NCBI RefSeq assembly: GCF_014204415.1
Contig: NZ_JACHLE010000002.1
Coordinates: 124,001 to 188,000, forward strand
Reading direction: 5' to 3'
DNA from: Chryseobacterium defluvii
Lineage (GTDB): Bacteria > Bacteroidota > Bacteroidia > Flavobacteriales > Weeksellaceae
Length of the DNA stretch: 64,000 bases
Positions 1-10,557 of the stretch are shown here, piece by piece. Position 1 is the stretch's first letter. Every line of letters starts with the position of its first letter. The position numbers and the translations under genes are program-made. The notes below the pieces were generated by a model that was not told the origin of the DNA, did not search any database, and was given only the letters and a program-made list of their open reading frames with translations.

Positions 1-3000
1 TTTTAAATCTCCTACGTCATCATTATCTGAGTCTATACATAAGTTACCTACCGCAGATAATGCATATGCTGCGTAAGTAGGCAAGAAATTGATTACTCCG
101 CTATCCGGTGCAGATTCTAAACTATCTGATAATCCATTGGTTCCAAAGCTACCGTCAGCCAGTGTAAATGTTTCTTTGGTTTTAACAGTGGTTGCACCAC
201 CTTCATAGGAATCAAAACATCCATCCCCGTCACTGTCTGTATCTCTGTGGTTTACATTTCCATCATTATCCTCATCTTCCGTACACGTAGGTTTAGGGTG
301 CTCACTTGCAATATAATTGATTATCGTATAAGTTATTTCCTGCATAGTGTTCGCAGAGCTATTTGCCGCGCCACCTAATCCATACAGCCTGTATTTAAAA
401 TAATTACCCATATTTATAGCTGGGGTAAAGATCTCAGCATTACCTGTAGCCGTTGCATCATAAGCTGTAGGTACAGTAAGGTCTATCCAGGTATATCCGT
501 TCCATCCCTGCAATTTAGCCTGAGAGCTTGCTGTAAAGAAACTTGTAGTACTCGACATACTTACTGTTATTGTTCCTATCTGTACTGCATCAGGGAATGA
601 TAACTCAAAGATGCTTTTATTGGCTAATAACTGTGCTCCGGTAAAGGTTGCTGTCGTAGCAGGATTACTATCCATTAAATTGGCCAGTGTTCCTGTACTG
701 AAAGTAAGTACCGATGATAAGGTAGGTAATAACTGATCTGAAGAATAAAAACAGTTTGTAGATTCTACAAAATCCGGAATACCGTCATTATCATCATCTA
801 TATCTTTACCATCCGCTATACCATCAGAATCATAATCGCCGCCGCATAATGTAATGCTTGACTTCAATGCATAAGTGGCATAAGTGGAAGTATAATTAAT
901 AATTCCATCATCAGCAACGGTTTCTAAAGAATTATATAAACCATTGGTTCCTACTGTTCCTGCAGGTAATACATTACTTGTAGTTGCTCCGCCTTCATAA
1001 GAATCCAGACATCCGTCGCCATCACTATCAGTATCCAGAGTATTGATAGTTCCGTCACTATCCGTATCCAGTGTACAGGTCGCTTTAGGGTGTGCTGCAG
1101 GATTATAAGGTGTAGATAATACCGGCACTATATCTCTCATATTATCCGTATTATCATTGCTTCCGGAAACACCAACAATCCTGTATTTAAGATATTGAGC
1201 TATATTCTGATTAAAGATCAGATTAACCTGGCTGTCTGCTTCCGTAGCTGTTGCCACGTAATTAGATGACATTACACTTACCCACTGATTGCCATCCCAT
1301 CCTTCTACTTTTAAATTCGCCCCTGCATTGAAAGGATTGGCAGTAGTATTTAAATTGATATTAAGTTGGGACAACTGTATATAAACAGGGAATGTAAGTT
1401 CAAATATTATATTATTTATATATGTATTTGCTGTCGAGAAGTTAGCCACCGAAAGGATATTTCCATCGGTAAGGTTTACTAAACTTGCATTATTATTATT
1501 GGCTGTTGATGAAGCATATGCAAATGTATAAGGACTGGTTAATGTAAATGCTGTTGCTTCTTCCTGTAAATAATAACAATCTGGAGCTTCAATATTATCA
1601 GGGATACCATCATTATCATCATCAACATCTTTTAAATCTCCTACACCGTCCGCATCTGTATCTGTACATAGGTTTAAGGAAGATAAGTTAGCATAATGAC
1701 CATAAGTAGATGCATAATTGATCGTACCGCTATCCGCTGTTATTTCCAAAGTATCTACCAATCCGTTAAGGCCTACTGATCCTGTAGGTAAAGCATTGCT
1801 TGTTGTAGCTCCTGCTTCATAAGAGTCTAAACATCCGTCACCGTCACTATCAGTATCCAAGGTATTGATGGTTCCGTCACTATCAGTGTCTACCGTACAG
1901 GTTGTTTTAGGATAATCCGATGCATTATAATTAGTAAATACCGGAATTAAATCTGTAATGTTATCGGTAGCATCCATTGAGCCTGATACCCCAAAGATTC
2001 TGTATTTCGTATATCTTCCTTCGTTTTGATTGACAGTATAAGTAACAATTGCATCTGCTTCAGCATTGGCAACAGGATTGTAATTAGCTGTCATTAAACT
2101 AACCCATGAGTTTCCGTTCCAGCCTTCCAACCTGGTCACTGAAGACACCGCCTGGCTGGTAATAAAGAATGGATTAGCTGTACTCAGTAAGTTCACATCT
2201 AATGCTGAAAGCTGAACGGCTGTAGGGAATGTAAGCTCCAGTACTGTGTTACTATTTAATACCTGTGCTGCTGCCAGATTCATATAAGTAGCAGGATTTC
2301 TATCGGCTACATAAGAAACGTTACCTCCCGCTACCGGTACGAAATCCCATGCATAATCACTGACTACCGTGAAAGCTGAGGCTTCGGCCTGCGTATAATA
2401 GCAGTCAGGAGCTTCAACAGCATCAGGAACCCCATCATTATCATCATCAATATCCTTTAAATCTCCTACTCCGTCTGAGTCACTATCCGCACATCCGCTT
2501 AGTGAAGCAAACAATGCTATTGTATCGTATGTTAAACTGTAATTACCTATTCCACTGTCTACAGAAGTTTCCACAGAGTCTGCCAAACCATTAGCTCCTA
2601 CAGCTCCTGTCAACAATACATTGGTGTTGGTAGCTCCTCCTTCATAAGAATCTAAACATCCGTCACCATCACTGTCCGTATCCAAATGATTGACTGTTCC
2701 GTCACTGTCCGTATCATTCGTACAGGTCGGTTTAGGATAATTGGAAGAATGATAAGGAGCAAACGTAGGTACCAGTTCTGCGAAGTTGGTTCCGTCTGCC
2801 AATCCTGATACTCCGTAAATTCTGTACTTTATATATCTTCCTGCATTGGTCGTTACTGCATAATTCACTGTTCCCGCTGCATCACTCGCAGGGTTATAGT
2901 TTGTACTTAAAGGCAGCCATGCACTTCCATCCCAACCTTCTAATCGGGTGATTGAGGATATCGCAGGACTCGTTACATAGAATGGATTCTGGGTAACATG

Positions 3001-6000
3001 CACGACAGCCAGGTTAGACAATTGAACAGGGGTTGGATAGGTCAGTTCAAAGAATGTTTTACCTGTTACACTAACTGCTCCGGCAGGGCTAAATGCGGCA
3101 TACGTAGCGGCATTGTTATCTTTCAGGTTGGTATCCAAAGTACCGCCGCCTCCGGTAAAGGTAAAGCCGAAACTACTGGTCGTTGTATATACTGAGGCTT
3201 CTGCCTGGGTGTAGAAACATCCCGGAGACTCATGATGGTCTACAATACCGTCATTGTCATCATCAATATCAGTATAATTATTTACTCCGTCAGTATCTGT
3301 ATCTATACATTTACTTAATGTACTGATCAAAGCTACTGAGGTGTAAGTGGAATTGTAATTCAATACTCCGCTGTCTGCAGAGGTTTCCAATGTGTCGATC
3401 AATCCATTAACGCCTACTGATCCTGCAGGTAAAGCATTGCTTGTTGTAGCTCCTGCTTCATAAGAGTCTAAACATCCGTCACCGTCACTATCAGTATCCA
3501 AGGTATTGATAATGGTATCTCCGTCTGTATCAACAGTACAAGCGGTAGATTTAGGATATTCTGAGGCATTGTAGCTGGTAAATACAGGAACCAGATCTGT
3601 AATGTTTTCAGTATTATCCATTGAACCGGATAAACCGAATATTCTGTATTTTACATATTTTCCTGCATTCTGATTAACGGCATAGGTAATAACCATATCT
3701 GCCTCACCGTTTGCTGTTGGATTATAATTGGCCGACATCAGACTGATCCATGCATTTCCGTTCCAGCCTTCCAATCTCGTTACGGAGGAAGTGGCCTGGT
3801 TGGTCACAAAGAAAGGATTGGTGGTGGTATTCAACAGGTTCACATCCAATGCTGAAAGCTGAACGGCTGTAGGGAATGTAAGCTCCAATACCGTATTATT
3901 ATTTAATACCGGTGCAGGAACTAAATTCATATAAGTGGCCTGGTTGCCATCTGCTACGTAAGAAAGGGCTCCGCCTGCTACAGGAACAAAATCCCATGTG
4001 AAGTCACTGGTAACCGTGAATGCCGAAGCTTCTGCCTGGGTGTAATAACATGCCGGCGCTTCTGTAGCATCAGGAACTCCGTCGTTATCATCATCAAGAT
4101 CTTTCAAATCTCCTACTCCATCCGAATCGCTGTCAGGACAGGCATTAAGGGTTGTTAAAAGAGCAACGGTATCATAAGTGGATGTATAATTTCCTATTCC
4201 ACTATCTACAGAAGTTTCCACAGAGTCTGCCAAACCATTAGCTCCTACAGCTCCTGTCAACAATACATTGGTGTTGGTAGCTCCTCCTTCATAAGAATCT
4301 AAACATCCGTCACCATCACTGTCCGTATCCAAATGATTGACTGTTCCGTCACTGTCCGTATCATTCGTACAGGTCGGCTTAGGATAATTGGAAGAATGAT
4401 AAGGAGTAAACGTAGGTACCAGTTCTGCGAAGTTGGTTCCGTCTGCTAATCCTGATACTCCGTAAATTCTGTACTTTATATATCTTCCTGCATTGGTCGT
4501 TACTGCATAATTCACTGTTCCCGCTGCATCACTCGCAGGGTTATAGTTTGTACTTAAAGGCAGCCATGCACTTCCATCCCAACCTTCTAATCGGGTGATT
4601 GAGGATATCGCAGGACTCGTTACATAGAATGGATTCTGGGTAACATGCACTACGGCCAGGTTAGACAATTGAACAGGGGTTGGATAGGTCAGTTCAAAGA
4701 ATGTTTTACCTGTTACACTAACTGCTCCGGCAGGGCTAAATGCGGCATACGTAGCGGCATTGTTATCTTTCAGGTTGGTATCCAAAGTACCTCCGCCTCC
4801 GGTAAAGGTAAAGCCGAAACTACTGGTCGTTGTATATACTGAGGCTTCTGCCTGGGTGTAGAAACATCCCGGAGACTCATGATGGTCTACAATACCGTCA
4901 TTGTCATCATCAATATCAGTATAATTATTTACTCCGTCAGTATCTGTATCTATACATTTGCTTAATGTACTGATCAAAGCTACTGAGGTGTAAGTGGAAT
5001 TGTAATTCAATACTCCGCTGTCTGCAGAGGTTTCCAATGTGTCGATCAATCCATTGGTTCCTACTGATCCTGCAGGTAAAGCATTGCTTGTGGTGGCTCC
5101 TGCTTCATAAGAGTCTAAACATCCGTCACCGTCACTATCAGTATCCAAGGTATTGATAATGGTATCTCCGTCTGTATCAACAGTACAAGCGGTAGATTTA
5201 GGATATTCTGAGGCATTGTAGCTGGTAAATACAGGAACCAGATCTGTAATGTTTTCAGTATTATCCATTGAACCGGATAAACCGAATATTCTGTATTTTA
5301 CATATTTTCCTGCATTCTGATTAACGGCATAGGTAATAACCATATCTGCCTCACCGTTTGCTGTTGGATTATAATTGGCCGACATCAGACTGATCCATGC
5401 ATTTCCGTTCCAGCCTTCCAATCTCGTTACGGAGGAAGTGGCCTGGTTGGTCACAAAGAAAGGATTGGTAGTGGTATTCAACAGGTTCACATCTAATGCT
5501 GAAAGCTGAACGGCTGTAGGGAATGTAAGCTCCAATACCGTATTATTATTTAATACCGGTGCAGGAACTAAATTCATATAAGTGGCCTGGTTGCCATCTG
5601 CTACGTAAGAAAGGGCTCCACCTGCTACAGGAACAAAATCCCATGTGAAGTCACTGGTAACCGTGAATGCCGAAGCTTCTGCCTGGGTGTAATAACATGC
5701 CGGCGCTTCTGTAGCATCAGGAACTCCGTCGTTATCATCATCAAGATCTTTCAAATCTCCTACTCCATCCGAATCGCTGTCAGGACAGGCATTAAGGGTT
5801 GTTAAAAGAGCAACGGTATCATAAGTGGATGTATAATTTCCTATTCCGCTATCTACAGAAGTTTCCACAGAGTCTGCCAAACCGTTGGCTCCTACTGAAC
5901 CTGATGGTAATGCATTACTTGTTGTGGCTCCTGATTCATAGGAGTCTAAACATCCGTCGCCATCACTGTCCGTATCCAAATGATTGACTGTTCCGTCACT

Positions 6001-9000
6001 GTCCGTATCGTTCGTACAGGTTGGCTTAGGATAGTAAGAAGCGTTAAAAGGTGCAAAGGTAGGCACCAGTTCTGCGAAGTTGGTTCCGTCAGCCTGTCCT
6101 GATACTCCATAAATTCTGTATTTGATATATCTTCCTGCATTGGTCGTTACTGCATAATTCACTGTTCCCGCTGCATCACTCGCAGGGTTATAATTTGTGC
6201 TCAACGGTTGCCAAGAGTTTCCATCCCAGCCTTCTAATCGGGTGATTGAAGAGTTTGCAGGACTGGTTACATAGAATGGATTCTGGGTAACATGCACTAC
6301 GGCCAGGTTAGACAATTGAACAGGAACAGTATATGTTAATTCAAAAAATGTTCTTCCCGTTACATTGGTAGCACCTGCGGGGCTAAATGCGGCATACGTA
6401 GCGGCATTGTTATCTTTCAGGTTGGTATCCAAAGTACCTCCGCCTCCGGTAAAGGTAAAGCCGAAACTACTGGTCGTTGTATATGAAGATACTTCTGCCT
6501 GGGTATAAAAACATCCCGGAGATTCTATCGTATCATTTACTCCGTCATTATCGTCATCAATATCTATAAGATCGCTCACTCCATCAGTGTCTGTATCTAT
6601 ACATTTATTAATGGTATTGGACAGGGCTACGGTAGTATAGGTGGAATTGTAATTCAATACTCCACTGTCTGCAGTTGATTCTACCGAATTATCAAGACCA
6701 TTTGTCCCAACTGCCCCTAAAAGCAATGCATTAGTGTTGGTAGCACCTGCTTCATAAGAATCCAGACATCCGTCACCATCACTGTCGGTATCCAGATGAT
6801 TTACCGTTCCATCACTGTCGGTATCATTAGTACAGGTTGGTTTAGGATAATAAGCAGGCACATAAGTTGAATAAACCGGTGTTACTTCTACAAAATTAGC
6901 TCCGTCAGCCAACCCTGAAAGACCTACAATTCTATATTTGATATATTTTCCCGCATTGGTACTTACATTGTAATTACGCGAAGTATCTGCTGTATTATTG
7001 GCAGGTGTATAAGTAACACTTAAAGGCAGCCAGGAATTTCCGTCCCAGCCTTCCAGTCTGGTCACCGAAGTGGTTGCTGCTGTTCCTGCAAAGAACGGGT
7101 TTCCTGAAGCTCCGAAAACAACATTTACATCAGATAACTGAATAGGAATGGTATAGGTTAATTCGAAGAAAGTTCTGCCTGTAACATCCACGTTTCCTGC
7201 AGGATTAAAGGTGGCAGTAGTAGCCGTATTGTTATCTTTAAGGTTAGTATCTAAAGTAGCTCCTCCTCCCGTAAACGTAAAGCCAAAACTACTGGTGGTG
7301 GTATAAGAAGATGCCTCTGCCTGGGTATAGAAGCACCCAGGAGACTCCTGATGGTCTGTAGAGCCGTCATTATCATCATCAATATCGTCATAATTGTTTA
7401 CTCCGTCTGAATCCGAATCTATACATTTGCTGATATTGTTTTGTAAAGCAAGCGGAACATAAGTAGAATTATAATTTAATACTCCACTATCTGCAGCTGT
7501 TTCTACTGCATTGTCAAGCCCGTTCGTTCCAACAGTGCCCAATAATAATACATTGCTGCCTGTAGCTCCTGATTCAAAAGAGTCTAAACATCCGTCCCCG
7601 TCACTATCTGTATCCAGATGGTTAACTGTTCCGTCGCCATCTGTATCATTGGTGCATGTAGGTTTTGGGAAAGCTGTTGGAGAAAAGGCGCTCATTGTTA
7701 CAACAATATCTGAGATCGATATTCCATCTGCCATTCCTGAAATACCATAAATCCTATATTTGATATATTTACCGGCATTGGTTGTAACGGCATATGTCTG
7801 TGTTACGGCTGTATTATTAGCAGGATTATAAGTGGCACTCAAAGGTAACCATGAATTGCCATCCCAACCTTCTAATCTCGTTACTGATGAAACAGCTGCA
7901 CTGGTTATATAGAATGGATTTCCGGTAACCATTACCACACTTACATCTGATAATTGCACCGGAGTAGCGTAGGTAAACTCAAAGAAAGTTTTCCCTGTAA
8001 CATTAGTAGCTCCTGAAGGGCTAAACGTAACATAAGTTGCAGTACTTCCGTCTTTAAGATTGGTATCCAAAGTTCCACCACCGCCTGTATAGGTAAAATT
8101 AAAATCACTGGCTGTGGTATACTGAGAAATTTCTGCCAAAGTATAGAAACAGTTTGGAGACTCCTGATGATCTGTGGCTCCATCGTTATCATCATCTATA
8201 TCATTATAATCGCTCACCCCATCATTATCTGTATCTGTACATTTATTCACATTGGCAGTCAGAGCAACTGAAGTATAGGATGAATTGTAGTTTAATATTC
8301 CACTGTCTGCAGATGATTCTACTGCATCATCCAGTCCATTGGCTCCCACTGTACCGGAAAGCAATACATTGGTGTTAGCAGCTCCTGCTTCATAAGAATC
8401 AAGACATCCGTCACCATCACTGTCTGTATCTAAATGGTTCACTGTTCCGTCACTGTCTGTATCATCGGTACAGATAGCTTTCGGGTAGTTACTGGAATTA
8501 AAATTGGAGGCCATTACTGGTACAACATCCGTAAAATTGGCCCCGTCAGCTAATCCAGAAACCCCTACGATCCTATATTTTATATATCTTCCTGCATTGG
8601 TGGTTACTGAGTAACTGCGAGAAGTATCCGAAGTATTATTTGCGGGTGTGTAAGTAACACTTAAAGGCAGCCAGGAATTTCCGTCCCAGCCTTCTAATCT
8701 GGTTACTGATGTAGTAGGAGTAGGTGTTGTATAGAACGGGTTTCCGGAGGTTCCGAAAAGAACATTCACAGCCGATAATTCAACCGGTATATTGTATGTT
8801 AATTCGAAGAAAGCTTCTCCCGTTACATCTACATTTCCTGCCGGACTAAAGGTAGCGGTCGTCGCTGTATTATTGTCCTTAAGGTTAGTATCCAAAGTAC
8901 CTCCACCTCCTGTGAAGGTGAACGCAAAATCACTGGTAGTAGTATATTGTGCAGCTTCTGCAGGGGTATAAAAACAGTTCGGAGATTCCTGATGATCCGT

Positions 9001-9948
9001 AGAACCATCATTATCATCGTCAATATCTGTAACATTATCTACACCATCACTATCTGTATCTGCACATTTGTTTATGCTATTTGATATAGCTACCGGAGTA
9101 TAGGTGGAGTTGTAATTAACTATTCCGCTGTCTGCTGAAGTCTCCAGAGAATTATATAAACCATTGGTTCCTATAGTTCCTGAAGGCAAAGTATTGCTTG
9201 ATGTGGCGCCACCTTCAAAAGAATCCAGGCAGCCATCATTATCACTATCCGTATCTAAATGGTTTGGAGTTCCGTCCCCATCGGTATCATTGGTACAGGA
9301 AGGTTTCGGGTAAAGACTTGAATTAAGCGGGGAAAGAACAATATCTTTAAAAACATTGGCTGTAGTGTTTGTTGAACCCAATGTTCCGTAAACTCTGTAA
9401 AATTTATATTTTCCCTGATTCTGATTGACCGTGAAATTCACAAAATAATCAGATTCCGTTGTGGTAAGGAGATCTCCTACCAGGTTGAGGCTTGTCCACG
9501 AGGAACCATTATTTGAACCTTCCAGCCTGAAAGTACCGTTAAAGTTTGATGCTGTACCTACAGTATGGATATTAATTCCCGTAAGTTCAACAGGGGTTAC
9601 AAACTCCAATGTTAAAACTTCTGAAGGAGACGTCAGATAATTGGCATGTGCTACAGAAAGGTTTCCTCTGGTATTATCTTTTCCATCGGTTAAGTTTGTT
9701 GCCGCACCTGCGGACAGTCCTATGGAACTTGTAAGGATAAATGCTTTCAGTTCTGCCTGTGAATAAAAGCAGCCCGGGCTTTCTACAGCATCCGGTATCC
9801 CGTCATTATCATCATCTATGTCATTAACGTTCAATATTCCGTCTCCATCAGTATCTTGCGCATAAGAAAAGCACGGAGTCAACAATAGTAACAGGAAAAT
9901 AAAACACACAATACTTCTGTGGGTTCTAAAAGAATGTTTCTCTTTCAT
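1..9948 (-). CDS. Giant secreted repeat protein with TSP3 Ca-binding motifs and F5/8C-like modules (C-terminus outside the window)
   Basis: The reading frame is open from an ATG at 9948 to base 1 (3316 codons, no stop), so the C-terminus lies outside. The alternative ATG at 9953 hits a stop after two codons. Residues 1-30 form a signal peptide ending in SYAQ. The mature protein starts with DTDGDGILNVNDIDDDNDG and continues as twelve modules of about 273 residues. Each has a beta-rich segment with motifs such as FELTYP, RLEGWDG.SW and GRYIKYRI, which resembles a discoidin/F5-8C galactose-binding-like fold (inference), then DTDSDG..N.LDTDSDGDGCLDSYE and a second D-rich stretch typical of thrombospondin type-3 Ca-binding repeats. 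The [SA]P.C[FY]Y motif recurs every ~820 bp. It is probably a cell-surface adhesin exported by type IX secretion, but the sorting domain is not visible. It lies 12 bp downstream of a small secreted-protein gene and is probably cotranscribed with it. Ligand unknown. Confidence 0.9.
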   Translation of the reverse strand, partial: MKEKHSFRTHRSIVCFIFLLLLLTPCFSYAQDTDGDGILNVNDIDDDNDGIPDAVESPGCFYSQAELKAFILTSSIGLSAGAATNLTDGKDNTRGNLSVAHANYLTSPSEVLTLEFVTPVELTGINIHTVGTASNFNGTFRLEGSNNGSSWTSLNLVGDLLTTTESDYFVNFTVNQNQGKYKFYRVYGTLGSTNTTANVFKDIVLSPLNSSLYPKPSCTNDTDGDGTPNHLDTDSDNDGCLDSFEGGATSSNTLPSGTIGTNGLYNSLETSADSGIVNYNSTYTPVAISNSINKCADTDSDGVDNVTDIDDDNDGSTDHQESPNCFYTPAEAAQYTTTSDFAFTFTGGGGTLDTNLKDNNTATTATFSPAGNVDVTGEAFFELTYNIPVELSAVNVLFGTSGNPFYTTPTPTTSVTRLEGWDGNSWLPLSVTYTPANNTSDTSRSYSVTTNAGRYIKYRIVGVSGLADGANFTDVVPVMASNFNSSNYPKAICTDDTDSDGTVNHLDTDSDGDGCLDSYEAGAANTNVLLSGTVGANGLDDAVESSADSGILNYNSSYTSVALTANVNKCTDTDNDGVSDYNDIDDDNDGATDHQESPNCFYTLAEISQYTTASDFNFTYTGGGGTLDTNLKDGSTATYVTFSPSGATNVTGKTFFEFTYATPVQLSDVSVVMVTGNPFYITSAAVSSVTRLEGWDGNSWLPLSATYNPANNTAVTQTYAVTTNAGKYIKYRIYGISGMADGISISDIVVTMSAFSPTAFPKPTCTNDTDGDGTVNHLDTDSDGDGCLDSFESGATGSNVLLLGTVGTNGLDNAVETAADSGVLNYNSTYVPLALQNNISKCIDSDSDGVNNYDDIDDDNDGSTDHQESPGCFYTQAEASSYTTTSSFGFTFTGGGATLDTNLKDNNTATTATFNPAGNVDVTGRTFFELTYTIPIQLSDVNVVFGASGNPFFAGTAATTSVTRLEGWDGNSWLPLSVTYTPANNTADTSRNYNVSTNAGKYIKYRIVGLSGLADGANFVEVTPVYSTYVPAYYPKPTCTNDTDSDGTVNHLDTDSDGDGCLDSYEAGATNTNALLLGAVGTNGLDNSVESTADSGVLNYNSTYTTVALSNTINKCIDTDTDGVSDLIDIDDDNDGVNDTIESPGCFYTQAEVSSYTTTSSFGFTFTGGGGTLDTNLKDNNAATYAAFSPAGATNVTGRTFFELTYTVPVQLSNLAVVHVTQNPFYVTSPANSSITRLEGWDGNSWQPLSTNYNPASDAAGTVNYAVTTNAGRYIKYRIYGVSGQADGTNFAELVPTFAPFNASYYPKPTCTNDTDSDGTVNHLDTDSDGDGCLDSYESGATTSNALPSGSVGANGLADSVETSVDSGIGNYTSTYDTVALLTTLNACPDSDSDGVGDLKDLDDDNDGVPDATEAPACYYTQAEASAFTVTSDFTWDFVPVAGGALSYVADGNQATYMNLVPAPVLNNNTVLELTFPTAVQLSALDVNLLNTTTNPFFVTNQATSSVTRLEGWNGNAWISLMSANYNPTANGEADMVITYAVNQNAGKYVKYRIFGLSGSMDNTENITDLVPVFTSYNASEYPKSTACTVDTDGDTIINTLDTDSDGDGCLDSYEAGATTSNALPAGSVGTNGLIDTLETSADSGVLNYNSTYTSVALISTLSKCIDTDTDGVNNYTDIDDDNDGIVDHHESPGCFYTQAEASVYTTTSSFGFTFTGGGGTLDTNLKDNNAATYAAFSPAGAVSVTGKTFFELTYPTPVQLSNLAVVHVTQNPFYVTSPAISSITRLEGWDGSAWLPLSTNYNPASDAAGTVNYAVTTNAGRYIKYRIYGVSGLADGTNFAELVPTFTPYHSSNYPKPTCTNDTDSDGTVNHLDTDSDGDGCLDSYEGGATNTNVLLTGAVGANGLADSVETSVDSGIGNYTSTYDTVALLTTLNACPDSDSDGVGDLKDLDDDNDGVPDATEAPACYYTQAEASAFTVTSDFTWDFVPVAGGALSYVADGNQATYMNLVPAPVLNNNTVLELTFPTAVQLSALDVNLLNTTTNPFFVTNQATSSVTRLEGWNGNAWISLMSANYNPTANGEADMVITYAVNQNAGKYVKYRIFGLSGSMDNTENITDLVPVFTSYNASEYPKSTACTVDTDGDTIINTLDTDSDGDGCLDSYEAGATTSNALPAGSVGVNGLIDTLETSADSGVLNYNSTYTSVALISTLSKCIDTDTDGVNNYTDIDDDNDGIVDHHESPGCFYTQAEASVYTTTSSFGFTFTGGGGTLDTNLKDNNAATYAAFSPAGAVSVTGKTFFELTYPTPVQLSNLAVVHVTQNPFYVTSPAISSITRLEGWDGSAWLPLSTNYNPASDAAGTVNYAVTTNAGRYIKYRIYGVSGLADGTNFAELVPTFAPYHSSNYPKPTCTNDTDSDGTVNHLDTDSDGDGCLDSYEGGATNTNVLLTGAVGANGLADSVETSVDSGIGNYSLTYDTIALFASLSGCADSDSDGVGDLKDIDDDNDGVPDAVEAPDCYYTQAEASAFTVVSDYAWDFVPVAGGNVSYVADRNPATYMNLAAAQVLNSNTVLELTFPTAVQLSALDVNLLSTANPFFITSQAVSSVTRLEGWNGNSWVSLMTANYNPVANAEADAIVTYTVNQNEGRYTKYRIFGVSGSMDATDNITDLIPVFTNYNASDYPKTTCTVDTDSDGTINTLDTDSDGDGCLDSYEAGATTSNALPTGSVGLNGLVDTLEITADSGTINYASTYGHYANLSSLNLCTDTDADGVGDLKDVDDDNDGIPDNIEAPDCYYLQEEATAFTLTSPYTFAYASSTANNNNASLVNLTDGNILSVANFSTANTYINNIIFELTFPVYIQLSQLNINLNTTANPFNAGANLKVEGWDGNQWVSVMSSNYVATATEADSQVNLIFNQNIAQYLKYRIVGVSGSNDNTDNMRDIVPVLSTPYNPAAHPKATCTLDTDSDGTINTLDTDSDGDGCLDSYEGGATTSNVLPAGTVGTNGLYNSLETVADDGIINYTSTYATYALKSSITLCGGDYDSDGIADGKDIDDDNDGIPDFVESTNCFYSSDQLLPTLSSVLTFSTGTLANLMDSNPATTATFTGAQLLANKSIFELSFPDAVQIGTITVSMSSTTSFFTASSQAKLQGWNGYTWIDLTVPTAYDATATGNAEIFTPAINMGNYFKYRLYGLGGAANSSANTMQEITYTIINYIASEHPKPTCTEDEDNDGNVNHRDTDSDGDGCFDSYEGGATTVKTKETFTLADGSFGTNGLSDSLESAPDSGVINFLPTYAAYALSAVGNLCIDSDNDDVGDLK
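741..9830 (-). repeat. Twelve tandem ~820-bp coding modules of the giant protein
   Basis: On the minus strand the codons for the [SA]P-x-C-[FY]-Y motif occur near 9775, 8970, 8150, 7335, 6515, 5695, 4865, 4045, 3215, 2400, 1575 and 755. The spacing is about 809-828 bp, kept in frame. Central modules fall into two alternating types: A contains a sequence like NFAELVPTFAPYHSSNYPKP, and B contains NITDLIPVFTNYNASDYPKT. Modules near the N-terminus are more diverged from these. Confidence 0.85.
2557..5885. repeat. Near-identical 1647-bp tandem duplication (two modules per unit)
   Basis: Bases from about 2557 onward match bases from about 4204 onward at a constant offset of 1647, for example the motif acagaagttt at 2561 and 4208. 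The match runs to about 5885 with only scattered substitutions. 1647 is 549 codons, two 273-residue modules plus a few residues, so the frame is preserved. The unit copied is an A+B module pair. Confidence 0.88.
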
Positions 9949-9960
9949 TTCATTTGGTTT

Positions 9961-10557
9961 TTATTTGACTACAAAAAGCACGTTAATGACTGAACATTCC
10001 GTAACCGAGTTGCCAATCACATTATAAGTCAGGACACCATCATCTGTAAGCGATAACCCGCTCATGAGATTAGAATCGTAGTTAAGGACATAATAATCCA
10101 GTTCTGTCTTCGCATAAACGGGGATTGTTCCTCCGCTCGTGGCTGAAGGGGAACCAAACTGGTTTAAATATTGCTGATACAGATCTACCTGCTGATTATT
10201 TGCAATAACAGATAAATCAATCGCTATGCTGGGAGCATAAAAGTGTTTTAAAACTTTATCTTGCCGAGACAACACACAGTTCCATACGGGACTGGTATCT
10301 GTTCCTGAATTTTGCTCCATGCACTGGTTGTCTCTGTTCCAGATCACCAAGCCATGTGCAGGGCTTGCAATGAGGTTTCTCTCGGAAGTTAGCATTCGGG
10401 GAACCAATACTCCATGATTTTTTGCGGGATCTGAAATTGACTTTTCAGAGACATGTAAAGCGGCACTTGGATCAGGATTATTAGTTCCTATTCCAATCTG
10501 AGCTTGGACATTCAACAAAAAAAGGAGTGTGAAAAAAAGCAGTAAATTTCTCATCAT
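9961..10557 (-). CDS. Small secreted VGIGTxxP-type surface protein
   Basis: This 198-residue protein begins with a signal peptide (MMRNLLLFFTLLFLLNVQAQ) followed by IGIGTNNPDPSAALHV. That motif is common just after the signal peptide of Bacteroidetes surface proteins, and its function is not established. The rest has no motif I recognise: a short stretch around SPAHGLVIWNRDNQC and a C-terminal beta-rich half ending in INVLFVVK. There are two cysteines near residues 79 and 93. The stop is 12 bp before the start of the giant repeat gene, so the two are likely one operon and may work together at the surface (inference). An AraC-type membrane regulator is encoded divergently upstream. Confidence 0.85.
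   Translation of the reverse strand: MMRNLLLFFTLLFLLNVQAQIGIGTNNPDPSAALHVSEKSISDPAKNHGVLVPRMLTSERNLIASPAHGLVIWNRDNQCMEQNSGTDTSPVWNCVLSRQDKVLKHFYAPSIAIDLSVIANNQQVDLYQQYLNQFGSPSATSGGTIPVYAKTELDYYVLNYDSNLMSGLSLTDDGVLTYNVIGNSVTECSVINVLFVVK

Noticed and set aside
2998..4842. Two nearly identical 65-codon plus-strand ORFs (2998-3195 and 4645-4842)
   Set aside because: They are antisense shadows of the duplicated module of the giant minus-strand gene; their similarity comes from the repeat.
741..9830. CRISPR-like array
   Set aside because: The repeats are ~820 bp, in frame and coding; CRISPR repeats are ~30 bp with unique spacers.
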